A DNA stretch of 12,371 bases from CAVVVS01 sp963751355 (GTDB lineage: Bacteria; Bacteroidota; Ignavibacteria; Ignavibacteriales; Ignavibacteriaceae), in NCBI GenBank assembly GCA_963751355.1, contig CAVVVS010000034.1, positions 1 to 12,371 on the forward strand, in the 5' to 3' direction. Made by a program: the position numbers and the translations under genes. The notes beneath the pieces are model-generated. The model saw only the letters and a program-made list of their open reading frames with translations, ran no database searches and had not been told where the DNA came from. Of the stretch, positions 1-6,682 are shown in pieces; the stretch's first letter is position 1; every line of letters begins with the position of its first letter.

Positions 1-174
1 AGAATTTGTAGATGCTACCCACAGATTTCCGGAAGTATCTACAGTGCATAGATACGGACTTACTAATGAATCGACAGACTCGAAACTCATTGAGTTCAAA
101 TAAACGAGCTGGGTATTCTGGGAAAAGGCTGTATTTATAATTAAAATAGAAATGAAAAGTATAAGTTTTTTCAT
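1..174 (-). CDS. Secreted protein, N-terminal fragment (truncated by window edge)
   Basis: Reading the minus strand from an ATG at 174, an open frame of exactly 58 codons runs to the left edge with no stop. It begins MKKLILFISILIINTAFSQ, a classic signal peptide: two lysines, a hydrophobic core, and probable cleavage near Ser-18/Gln-19. The mature part includes VDTSGNLWVAST, a pattern like a beta-propeller blade ('D..GNLWVAS'), so a propeller or similar beta-repeat surface protein is plausible, but 40 residues are too few to assign a family. The start is secure: a consensus Shine-Dalgarno lies 6 nt upstream and the signal peptide begins directly at this ATG. The gene is divergent from the acetyltransferase gene at 532. 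It may belong to the same class of exported repeat proteins as the 1538-residue protein in this window; that is inference. Confidence 0.8.
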   Translation of the reverse strand, partial: MKKLILFISILIINTAFSQNTQLVYLNSMSFESVDSLVSPYLCTVDTSGNLWVASTNS

Positions 175-180
175 CAGAGA

Positions 181-187
181 CCCTCCT
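181..187 (-). promoter_or_regulatory. Ribosome binding site AGGAGGG of the left-edge secreted protein
   Basis: The minus strand reads AGGAGGG six nucleotides before the ATG at 174. This is near-perfect complementarity to the 16S rRNA tail and the strongest such site in the window. It fixes the start of the truncated secreted protein and shows that this short edge frame is a real gene. Confidence 0.8.
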
Positions 188-232
188 ATTTATTAAGGAA
201 AGAATAATAAAAGAATACTAACATGAGTGGAA

Positions 233-314
233 GTTATTTAAAATAACAATCGAAGATATGGAGTGATAAATGGATATATCTTCATTAAATGTAAATGATT
301 TTGAAGTTATTTAC
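233..314 (-). repeat. Three consecutive inverted repeats in the putative leader of the left-edge gene
   Basis: Three perfect or near-perfect inverted repeats follow each other. GTTATTT (233-239) pairs with AAATAAC (241-247). GAAGATAT (252-259) pairs with ATATCTTC (276-283) across a 16-nt spacer. GTAAAT (291-296) pairs with ATTTAC (309-314), and the inner bases can add one G-U and one A-T pair. All lie between the minus-strand promoter candidate and the ribosome site of the secreted gene, so they would be in its roughly 210-nt 5' untranslated region. They could be RNA hairpins or protein-binding sites. The region is strongly AT-rich, so chance pairing is a real alternative. Confidence 0.4.
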
Positions 315-392
315 TGTTTTCTAATTTAATATACTTTTATTTAAAAGCTATTGTAAAAATGATTATAGTTAGTTCGTTCTAGATACAAACTA

Positions 393-421
393 AATATACA
401 TCATCACCGTATTTTAGTCAA
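393..421 (-). promoter_or_regulatory. Sigma70-like promoter driving the left-edge secreted gene
   Basis: On the minus strand TTGACT (421-416) is followed after exactly 17 nt by TATATT (398-393). Each hexamer matches five of six bases of the TTGACA/TATAAT consensus at the ideal spacing. Transcription would start near 386 and produce a leader of about 210 nt before the ATG at 174. Whether this lineage uses the canonical consensus or the Bacteroidota-type one (TTTG / TAnnTTTG) for this gene cannot be told from sequence alone. Confidence 0.45.
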
Positions 422-451
422 GTAAAATAGCTGATAAAGAGGAGAATTTTC

Positions 452-487
452 ATGTTATATATAATTTTCTGTACATCCATTTATTAA
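452..487 (+). other. Possible 11-codon leader peptide upstream of the AAC(3)-family gene
   Basis: An ATG at 452 has a good Shine-Dalgarno (GGAG at 441-444 inside an AAAGAGGAGA stretch, 7 nt away) and opens an 11-codon frame, MLYIIFCTSIY, ending in TAA at 485-487. It stops 44 nt before the ATG of the acetyltransferase gene, in a different frame. By contrast, the acetyltransferase start has no recognisable Shine-Dalgarno. The frame could be a leader peptide or a coupling device. It could also be coincidence, since the same bases contain a possible extended -10 promoter element (453-461), and a transcript from that would start inside the frame. Confidence 0.2.
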
Positions 488-531
488 TTAAATTGTATTA
501 AAACATATTAATAATATTTTCTTCTTATCGT

Positions 532-1323
532 ATGAATTTCCAAGAATTTTGTAATAGTTTAGATATTAAACCTGGCCGTAATTTCTTAATACATGCCGGT
601 TTCAGAAAAATAAGAACGGCTTTCCCGAGTATAAGCCTTATCGAAGTAATTAACAGTTTAAAAAATCTGATCACTGAATCGGGTTCAATTATTTTCCCTT
701 CATTCACTTATTGTTTTAAAAAATCGAAGGGAAATTTTGAAATATATGACAGAGTAAATTCACCGGGTAAAGTAGGAATCATTTCGGAAGCATTTAGAAA
801 GTTGCCCGGTGTAATCCGGACTTCATCCCCTACTCATTCATTTTTGATGTGGGGGAGAATTAAGAATTATATAGATTATAAAAATGCACCGGTAAGTCCT
901 TTAGGTAAAGGAAGTGTATTGGAATGGCTTGCCGGTCAGGAGGATTCATATATTTTAACACTTGGAACCGATTTTTCCAGTGTGTCGTTCTGCCACTATC
1001 TAGAATCCATTGCTCCTGTCCCCTGGTTAAATTATGCACCATGGAATTATTTGAATATTTTAAATATCGGAGTTTCAAAGGCAGACGAGCAGGAATTAAT
1101 TGAAGTACCCGGATGCAGTAAATCATTTACAAATTTTGAAAAATATCTTCTTCAAAAGAGAGTATTACAGCCACTTCAATATCATTCTTTATATTCATAC
1201 TTAATCCCGGTCGGGATACTTTTAGATCAGGGGGTAAAATTTTTTAAAGAAAAATATGCATCATTATTATGCTCCCCGGGTACATGCAAGTTTTGCGATG
1301 CCAGGCGTGAAAAATTTTTATAA
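532..1323 (+). CDS. AAC(3)-family N-acetyltransferase
   Basis: The 263-residue protein has the length and motif order of the AAC(3) (aminoglycoside 3-N-acetyltransferase-like) family, whose members transfer an acetyl group from acetyl-CoA to an amino group. Visible landmarks are LIHAGFRKI (19-27, in place of the family's 'HsSl' start), GSIIFPSFTYCF (51-62), the S-x-THS motif (98-103), SPLGKGSVLEWL (122-133), and H155-Y-L-E158, which matches the family's conserved 'HxAE' catalytic histidine region. No signal peptide or membrane segment is seen, so it is cytoplasmic. The C-terminus is odd: CSPGTCKFCDAR has Cys 247, 252 and 255 where relatives usually have a 'G-x-LFDAR'-like end. The ATG at 532 is the first in-frame start after a TAA at 499-501, but no Shine-Dalgarno precedes it. 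Many AAC(3)-family proteins in Bacteroidota-like genomes are not resistance enzymes, so the substrate is unknown. Confidence 0.82.
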   Translation: MNFQEFCNSLDIKPGRNFLIHAGFRKIRTAFPSISLIEVINSLKNLITESGSIIFPSFTYCFKKSKGNFEIYDRVNSPGKVGIISEAFRKLPGVIRTSSPTHSFLMWGRIKNYIDYKNAPVSPLGKGSVLEWLAGQEDSYILTLGTDFSSVSFCHYLESIAPVPWLNYAPWNYLNILNIGVSKADEQELIEVPGCSKSFTNFEKYLLQKRVLQPLQYHSLYSYLIPVGILLDQGVKFFKEKYASLLCSPGTCKFCDARREKFL

Positions 1324-1423
1324 CTGATAAACTTTATTCTAAATAAATTCACTTTTTAATGATGCGAACCGAAATATAATTTTTACTCTCTTTTTGTTTT
1401 TTCAACACAAGTTATCAGCATAT

Positions 1424-1454
1424 AAAAAAAAGAGCCGCACAACTGCGGCTCTTT
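1424..1454 (-). terminator. Intrinsic terminator of the 1538-residue protein gene
   Basis: A perfect 11-bp stem (1429-1439 with 1444-1454, core AGAGCCGCA) closes a CAAC tetraloop. On the minus strand it is followed by an uninterrupted T run (1430-1424). It lies 22 nt after the stop codon at 1476 of the large minus-strand gene. On the plus strand the stem is followed only by GAGTT, so it would be at best a weak terminator for the converging acetyltransferase gene. Confidence 0.9.
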
Positions 1455-1475
1455 GAGTTAAACAAATGAATGATC

Positions 1476-4400
1476 TTATTTCAAAAGCATCAGTTTCTTT
1501 ACTGAATTAAATTGAGAACCATCGGCTCCCTTAACTTGTAAGCGGTAGAAATATACTCCGCTCGCTAAGTTTGATGCATTGAATTGTACCGAATGAATAC
1601 CTGGTTTCATTTCTTTATTCATAAGAACTGCGACCTGCTGACCAAGAATGTTGTAAATCTTCAATTCTACATTAGCACTTACCTTGATCGAGAACCTAAT
1701 AGTAGTCGTGGGATTAAATGGATTAGGATAATTTTGATCGAGGCTGTATTTTTTTGGTACTGCAGTTATATTATTTTCTACACCTACAGGGACAGCCTTC
1801 TTATAATAAGCCGCAATCCAAAGGTCAATGTTTTTGTTCCATGAAGAGTTAGCATTCAACATTGTTCCGAAGTCATTGTAGCTTCCATCCTTGAGTTTTT
1901 CCCATGCCCTATCAGCGTTATCACCTTCACCGTCCTTATCGGTAAATAGTGCAATCGTATCGTTTGCTGTACCGGTGAATTCGAATCCTACAAACACAGG
2001 ACCATTTAACTCAATTGAAGCAGGAAGTATAAACGTATTGCCGCCGCCGGATGTATCCAGCATATCAGTTGTTGTCTGCATTTTAGCGATAGTAGAATCA
2101 GGTGCACCGTTTGAGCCGACGGTCTTAACTACAAGATTGAGTGTATCCGGATCACCGACAATTTGTTTATAACCAAAGTATAATTTGAATCCGGCTAATT
2201 TATCTCCGCTCTGGAGATCGAATTTTTCATATTTACCCAGATCTCCGTTAGAGTTTGTTCCGGCAATAAAACCGCTACCGTTTGGATTTTTGAGCAGCGT
2301 ACGGGTATTACCGTAAAATAATGTATCAAGATTATTAACAACCGTACTGGGATTACTGCTGAATGCAGCTAACCCGTTATTAGAGCCCTGAATAAAGAAC
2401 AAATAGTCTTTACTGTTTAACGGCATGTAATCAACTGCACCTGTAGCATTGAGATTAGAAATATTTCCAATTGAAGGTGATTGCAGAACAACGGAAGCTG
2501 AAAGAGGATTTGTGACGTTAACAATAGTAAATCTCTCATCGGAATACGGTGCGGAGTCATTCGGATAATAGCACATGATAAAGTCTTTATCATTATATCG
2601 AATGTATTTGATATCAGTTACATCCGTACCAATAACAGCAGATGATATGCTGTCAATCAAAGTTCCGTCAGATTGATAATGATATAGTTGATGAGAATAG
2701 GATTTTATATACAAAGTACCGTCGCTGGCAACAGCAACATTGGGTACGGTACCCAATTTACCGTTAGAAAGAGTGATTACCTCGGGAGTAAAACTCATCC
2801 CGTTATCAGAGGTAGTAAATTTTACTATTTTATCTTGCCCAGATACTGCGGCATAAATTACCAGACTATTGTCGCTAGCTTTTCCGAACACACTGAATAT
2901 ATCTCCTAGTCTCCCGCCTTTTAAATTCATATTTGTATAATCGATTACGGTTTTGGGTGTATCCTGTTCCGAATCCCAACGGTAAACTTTGAAAGCCGAT
3001 GATGAAACATCAATAGTTAAATTGGCGGCAAAAATAATTCCGTCATCGGAAACATCAACAAAGTCAAGCGGAAAAGTACCGCCGCTAACTTCAGATGTGG
3101 GGTAGATTATTCCGGCAGTATCCCCGGTCATCGCGTCGAAGACAAATATCTTCGGACCGCCTAAACGACCTAATACATATACTCTGTCTTTACCATTTAC
3201 TTTACCGTAAGCCATTCCTCTTTCATAATAACTAGTGGAGAAATAACTCGGATAATTACCAGCAGCCTGAGTTTTTGCCCATAACTGGTAAACCGGTTCC
3301 GCCGGAGGAAGTATTATTCCAAGATCTGATAGATTTCTTGCTGTTATGTAGTTACCTGTAGATCTTGCATTCGGTATACCGGTCAGATTTATTTTATCCA
3401 TCGGAATAACCGAGTTAATGTAATTAACATCATAAAATGTTGTTCTAAATTGAATCGTATCTATACCGTCAGTTACCGGATAAGTTTTTCCGTTGGCAAA
3501 TTTTGCTGAGCCGTCTGCTCCGACAAATGAAAGATGATTTATAGTAACTACACGCGATTCGTATTTGCCGAAGTTATTTATAAAATCATTGAGTGAAATT
3601 TCAATGGGCACTATTTTATTTTCTGTAGAAGTTGCAGCTCCCGGATCAGCACCCGGAGTAAATTCCAGCATATTGCCGAATTCTGTCAGTGTCCCGGTTA
3701 TGCCGGTTATTCCGTCACCTTCGCTATATTGAGTAGTAACCATACCTGAATTATCATCAATCATAATTCCGCCGGTTGAATCCTGAACGAATTTTTGGTT
3801 TCTGAAGGATTGCTGGAAAGTTAATACTGCCTCACCCTTCAACCGATAAACGCCGTTTAACGGGGATGACCGGAGATCGGCGATTGTATTCACATCAACG
3901 GGAACTACAATATTGTAGGTTGCAGAATTTACATCACTAGGAGTCATTCCTGCGAGATAAGCAACTGCTTTAATCGTTGTAGTATCGGTAAATTTAATTG
4001 GAGCTGAATAAAGAGTTGAAGTATCAGTTGGAGTAGTTCCGTCTAATGTATAATAAATTTTTGCATTTACCGTGTTTACTGTAATTGCAACATCTACAGA
4101 GTCATAATATGTGCCCGCAGCGGGAGCAAAAACCGGTGTTGCAACTTTGGCAGGAGGAGTAAACTTATAAGCTCCCAAGCCGTTATTTGTAGCTAATATA
4201 TATATGTTCGCGGTACTATCTGCATTTAATTGAACGCCAACATCTCCTGAACCGTTTCCGTTACTCTGAGAACCCAAAGAAGGTGTTGTACCAATCAATG
4301 CAGCATCACTTAATCCTGAAGTAATATCAACAATTCTTAAATTTTCATTTCCAATTCCATAATTATAAATTGCTAAATAGTCTCTTCCGGCTATTTCAAA

Positions 4401-6092
4401 ATATTTTAAAGCATCTCCGTAACTAGATACAAACCCCCCGGAGAGTGTATCGATAAAAGTTCCGTCCGCTTTATACGACGTAACCAAAGTTGAAGCGGAG
4501 TTAGTATATAATGTATTGCCATCATTACTTGGAACAACAACCGGTTGATTACCGAGATTACCGTTGCTCAATGTAATTTCGGTTGGAGTAAATGTTGCTC
4601 CGTTATCTGAAGTAGTAAATTTCACTATTTTGTCACTATTTGTACTCGCAGCCCATATTGTTAACGAATTATCTGCAGTTGAACCGGTTACTGTAAATTT
4701 ATCGCCGAATCTTGTCGCAAGTCCTGTATAATCAATTACGGCTTCAGGTGCAGCAGTCTCGCTTGTCCATTTATAAACTTTGAATGCTGAAGAACTTGCA
4801 CTGACAGTAAGATTACAAGCGAAGATTACCCCGTCTGATGAAACTTCTGCATCATTTAAAAAGAAATTTCCGCCTGATATCCCTGTCATGTTTAGTGTAC
4901 CTACGCTATCACCGGTTTCCGCATCCATAATAACTACGTTAGTACCTCCGTTACGACTTACAACATACAGCCTTTGAGCCGTTCCAACATTAGATGGATT
5001 TAATTTATAACCTGCCAAACCGTTATTTGTTGATAGCATATATAAATTTGCTGTGTTGTCGCTATTTATTTTTACGCCCACATCCCCTGCACCGTTGCCG
5101 TTTACAACGGGACCTAAAGAATTAGTAACATCAATTATATTTGCAGAACCTAATCCGTTTGTAACATCAGCTATTCTTAAATTTTCATTACCAATGCCAT
5201 AATTGAAAACGGCAAGATATTTCTTCCCGTTTATTTCAAAATATTTCATAGCATCACTGTATATGGATATTAATCCGCCTGAAATTGTATCAACAAATGT
5301 TCCGTTTGGTTGATACGAAGACACTAACGTACCTGCAGAATTTACATATAACATGCTTGCGTCATTGTTTGGAACAACAACAGGCTGATTACCGAGGTTA
5401 CCATTGCTTAGAGTGATTACCGTAGGTGTAAATGAAGCTCCGTTATCGGCTGTTGTAAATTTTAAAATCTTATCACTTCCGGGACTTGCTGCCCAGATTG
5501 TTAGTGAATTATCGCTTGCGGAACCGGTGACATTAAATTTATCACCGAACCTATTTGTAAGATCGGTATAATTGATTACTTCTACCGGTGCGGCTGATTC
5601 ACTTGTCCATTTATATACTTTGAATGCCGAAGTACTTGCATTGGTAGTAAGATTACACGCAAATATTACTCCGTCTGATGAAACTTCCGCATCATTTATC
5701 GGAAAGGTCCCGCCGGAAACACCTGTGATATCAAGCGTTCCAACGCTATCGCCGTTTGCCGCATTTAAAATTATTACATTGTTGCCACCTTTTCTGCTTA
5801 CTAAATATATTCTATCGTTTCCATTAACATTTCCAAAAGCAAATCCCCTTTCTGTGTTTACCGTTCCCATAAAAGCGGGATAATTTCCTTTAGCCTGAGA
5901 GGTTTCCCAAATTATACTTGTAGGATGAAGCTGTATAGATCCATAAGCAAAACCTCTTTCTGTACTTGAAGTTTTACTCATAAATGCCGGGAAAGTACCT
6001 GAAGCGTCTGATTTTTCCCAGATTTTTGTCGTCTGAGAAAAAATCATACCGGTACTAACTAATAAAGTCAACAGTAGTATTATTCTTTTCAT
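1476..6092 (-). CDS. Large modular exported propeller protein with T9SS type A sorting domain
   Basis: The 1538-residue protein starts with a signal peptide (MKRIILLLTLLVSTGMIFSQ, cleavage near residue 20). The order is: two copies of a cap motif, W-x-x-S-x-A-x-G-x-x-P-A-F...ERGFA-[YF]-G (25-51, 62-87); two tandem ~272-residue repeats (95-366, 375-646), probably beta-propellers and resembling DUF4623-type domains; an Ig-like chitobiase/hexosaminidase C-terminal module (650-728, with IYYTLDGTTPT); an OB-fold/DUF5689-like module (730-927, with YRLKGEAVLTFQQSFRNQKF); a third cap (938-963) and third repeat (971-1248); a beta-sandwich (about 1253-1433); and a T9SS type A sorting domain (1449-1538, QNYPNPFNP, ASGVYFYRL, KKLMLLK end). 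The start is supported by AGGAGT 4 nt upstream. It is expected to cross the outer membrane through T9SS and be secreted or surface-attached. No catalytic signature is visible; a binding or adhesion role is inference. It appears monocistronic with its own terminator. Confidence 0.92.
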   Translation of the reverse strand: MKRIILLLTLLVSTGMIFSQTTKIWEKSDASGTFPAFMSKTSSTERGFAYGSIQLHPTSIIWETSQAKGNYPAFMGTVNTERGFAFGNVNGNDRIYLVSRKGGNNVIILNAANGDSVGTLDITGVSGGTFPINDAEVSSDGVIFACNLTTNASTSAFKVYKWTSESAAPVEVINYTDLTNRFGDKFNVTGSASDNSLTIWAASPGSDKILKFTTADNGASFTPTVITLSNGNLGNQPVVVPNNDASMLYVNSAGTLVSSYQPNGTFVDTISGGLISIYSDAMKYFEINGKKYLAVFNYGIGNENLRIADVTNGLGSANIIDVTNSLGPVVNGNGAGDVGVKINSDNTANLYMLSTNNGLAGYKLNPSNVGTAQRLYVVSRNGGTNVVIMDAETGDSVGTLNMTGISGGNFFLNDAEVSSDGVIFACNLTVSASSSAFKVYKWTSETAAPEAVIDYTGLATRFGDKFTVTGSTADNSLTIWAASTNSDKIVKFTTSDNGATFTPTEITLSNGNLGNQPVVVPSNDGNTLYTNSASTLVTSYKADGTFIDTLSGGFVSSYGDALKYFEIAGRDYLAIYNYGIGNENLRIVDITSGLSDAALIGTTPSLGSQSNGNGSGDVGVQLNADSTANIYILATNNGLGAYKFTPPAKVATPVFAPAAGTYYDSVDVAITVNTVNAKIYYTLDGTTPTDTSTLYSAPIKFTDTTTIKAVAYLAGMTPSDVNSATYNIVVPVDVNTIADLRSSPLNGVYRLKGEAVLTFQQSFRNQKFVQDSTGGIMIDDNSGMVTTQYSEGDGITGITGTLTEFGNMLEFTPGADPGAATSTENKIVPIEISLNDFINNFGKYESRVVTINHLSFVGADGSAKFANGKTYPVTDGIDTIQFRTTFYDVNYINSVIPMDKINLTGIPNARSTGNYITARNLSDLGIILPPAEPVYQLWAKTQAAGNYPSYFSTSYYERGMAYGKVNGKDRVYVLGRLGGPKIFVFDAMTGDTAGIIYPTSEVSGGTFPLDFVDVSDDGIIFAANLTIDVSSSAFKVYRWDSEQDTPKTVIDYTNMNLKGGRLGDIFSVFGKASDNSLVIYAAVSGQDKIVKFTTSDNGMSFTPEVITLSNGKLGTVPNVAVASDGTLYIKSYSHQLYHYQSDGTLIDSISSAVIGTDVTDIKYIRYNDKDFIMCYYPNDSAPYSDERFTIVNVTNPLSASVVLQSPSIGNISNLNATGAVDYMPLNSKDYLFFIQGSNNGLAAFSSNPSTVVNNLDTLFYGNTRTLLKNPNGSGFIAGTNSNGDLGKYEKFDLQSGDKLAGFKLYFGYKQIVGDPDTLNLVVKTVGSNGAPDSTIAKMQTTTDMLDTSGGGNTFILPASIELNGPVFVGFEFTGTANDTIALFTDKDGEGDNADRAWEKLKDGSYNDFGTMLNANSSWNKNIDLWIAAYYKKAVPVGVENNITAVPKKYSLDQNYPNPFNPTTTIRFSIKVSANVELKIYNILGQQVAVLMNKEMKPGIHSVQFNASNLASGVYFYRLQVKGADGSQFNSVKKLMLLK
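1711..1737 (-). repeat. 27-nt exact repeat encoding the QNYPNPFNP sorting signature (copy A)
   Basis: These 27 bases in the sorting domain of the 1538-residue protein recur identically at 8385-8411 in the sorting domain of the 627-residue glycoside hydrolase. They encode QNYPNPFNP with the same codon at every position, whereas flanking sorting-domain sequence differs in both bases and residues. The peptide is nearly invariant in the family; the identical codons may reflect codon bias or exchange between the two genes. Confidence 0.8.
2349..3182 (-). repeat. Propeller-like repeat copy 3 (codons 971-1248)
   Basis: This third, more diverged copy begins VYVLGRLGGPKIFVFDAMTG and keeps SSAFKVYRWDSE, DKIVKFTTSDNG and ITLSNGKLG. 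It is about six residues longer, and the 'GNENLRI' element is replaced by APYSDERFTIVNVTNPL. It is separated from copy 2 by the Ig-like and OB-like modules and is preceded by its own cap motif. Confidence 0.8.
4155..4970 (-). repeat. Propeller-like repeat copy 2 (codons 375-646)
   Basis: This is the second copy, beginning LYVVSRNGGTNVVIMDAETG and ending YILATNNGLGAYKF. By eye roughly three quarters of residues match copy 1, whereas many third codon positions differ, so the duplication is not brand-new. Unlike copies 1 and 3 it has no cap motif in front of it; only NPSNVGTAQ joins it to copy 1. Confidence 0.85.
4995..5810 (-). repeat. Propeller-like repeat copy 1 (codons 95-366)
   Basis: This is the first of three long intragenic repeats. 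Landmarks are IYLVSRKGGNNVIILNA, DAEVSSDGVIFACNL, SAFKVYKWTSE, RFGDKF, LTIWAAS, ITLSNGNLGNQPVVVP, FNYGIGNENLRI and a closing YMLSTNNGLAGYKL. It aligns without length change to copy 2, and the two are shifted by exactly 280 codons (840 bp), so they form a tandem duplication. Confidence 0.85.
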
Positions 6093-6096
6093 TATT

Positions 6097-6102
6097 ACTC
6101 CT
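6097..6102 (-). promoter_or_regulatory. Ribosome binding site of the 1538-residue protein gene
   Basis: The minus strand reads AGGAGT four nucleotides before the ATG at 6092. It supports that ATG as the true start, in agreement with the signal peptide that begins there. Confidence 0.7.
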
Positions 6103-6495
6103 GATTTGTATGATAATTTGAATAAATTAATTCAAGATATTATTCTATGGATCTTTTATGCTTTGTTTCGATTATTAAGGAGATAATCTGATCTAATTTT
6201 AATGAAGATTAATTTTTTTACCGCATTATGAAATGAGTACATTTAAAATTATCCTAACGGAAAAGATAGATTTTGAATTCTTTCGGTTCCCGGTTTGTAG
6301 TCAATATTATTTCAGGTAAAAATGAATTCAATAAAAAATAATTTTTAATAAATTGAGATTAAGTGACGTACCCAACAAATAACTTTCTGATGCGAATTAT
6401 ATTCTAATGATTAGTATTGCAAATATTTTATAAAAAAAAGAAGTTTATAAATGATAATCACCTATAATATTAGACTTATCTCAATAAATAATCAG

Positions 6496-6525
6496 TTGAC
6501 AAAATTCAAATAACGCACGTAAAAT
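6496..6525 (+). promoter_or_regulatory. Candidate sigma70 promoter on the plus strand
   Basis: TTGACA (6496-6501) is a perfect -35 hexamer. TAAAAT (6520-6525) follows after 18 nt and matches five of six -10 bases. A transcript would start near 6532 and point towards the 3' end of the minus-strand acyltransferase gene, with no plus-strand gene ahead. It could make a small or antisense RNA, or be a chance match in AT-rich DNA. Confidence 0.25.
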
Positions 6526-6682
6526 ACAACTACATCATTTAGTAGTATTTTAATTTTCTTCTTGAATAATGGGATTTTTTGGTCTGCATTTTTTTGAAAT
6601 GATTTATAAGATTATTTCCTTACGATAAAATATTATACCGCTGAAAATGATTACAATGTAAATTTTAAGTTATTATAAGAAG

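Larger units (their letters stand above)
175..531. other. Divergent intergenic region, AT-rich, regulatory
   Basis: This 357-bp spacer separates the left-edge secreted gene (minus) from the AAC(3)-family gene (plus). It holds the ribosome site at 181-187, three inverted repeats between 233 and 314, a sigma70-like minus-strand promoter at 393-421, and a short plus-strand reading frame with a good Shine-Dalgarno at 452-487. I see no long ORF, tRNA or terminator in it. For the plus-strand gene, a possible extended -10 (TGT followed by TATATA, 453-461) is present without a recognisable -35. Confidence 0.6.
6093..6682. other. 590-bp gene-free AT-rich spacer between two minus-strand transcription units
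   Basis: No credible coding frame is seen on either strand. It contains the Shine-Dalgarno of the 1538-residue gene (6097-6102), a plus-strand sigma70-like promoter candidate (6496-6525), and a weak minus-strand pair TTGCAA (6422-6417) / TATAAT (6401-6396) with a short 15-nt spacing that spans the palindrome CTAATGATTAG (6404-6414). Either could be coincidental. I find no GC-rich hairpin with a T run after the acyltransferase stop at 6683, so how the operon on the right ends is unclear; an AT-rich T8 run on the minus strand (around 6432-6439) lacks a convincing stem. Confidence 0.5.

Noticed and set aside
860..1126. 88-codon minus-strand frame inside the acetyltransferase gene.
   Set aside because: It is fully contained in a well-supported gene with conserved family motifs on the other strand; no independent evidence for it.
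532..1323. Calling the AAC(3)-family gene an antibiotic resistance determinant.
   Set aside because: Family membership is clear, but many members have no activity on aminoglycosides. The unusual C-terminus and the absence of mobile-element context give no support for resistance.
2349..5810. The long repeats as a mobile element or CRISPR-like array.
   Set aside because: All copies are in one continuous reading frame, in the same orientation, and encode protein repeats; there are no terminal inverted repeats, transposase or short regular spacers.
4780..5883. Plus-strand reading frames at 4780-4977 and 5572-5883 that resemble each other.
   Set aside because: They are antisense shadows of propeller copies 2 and 1. 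Their similarity comes from the repeat in the real minus-strand gene; they lack Shine-Dalgarno sites and protein-like motifs.
6651..6661. Palindrome TTACAATGTAA after the acyltransferase stop codon as operon terminator.
   Set aside because: Only 5-bp arms with a one-base centre, no GC and no following T run on the minus strand.
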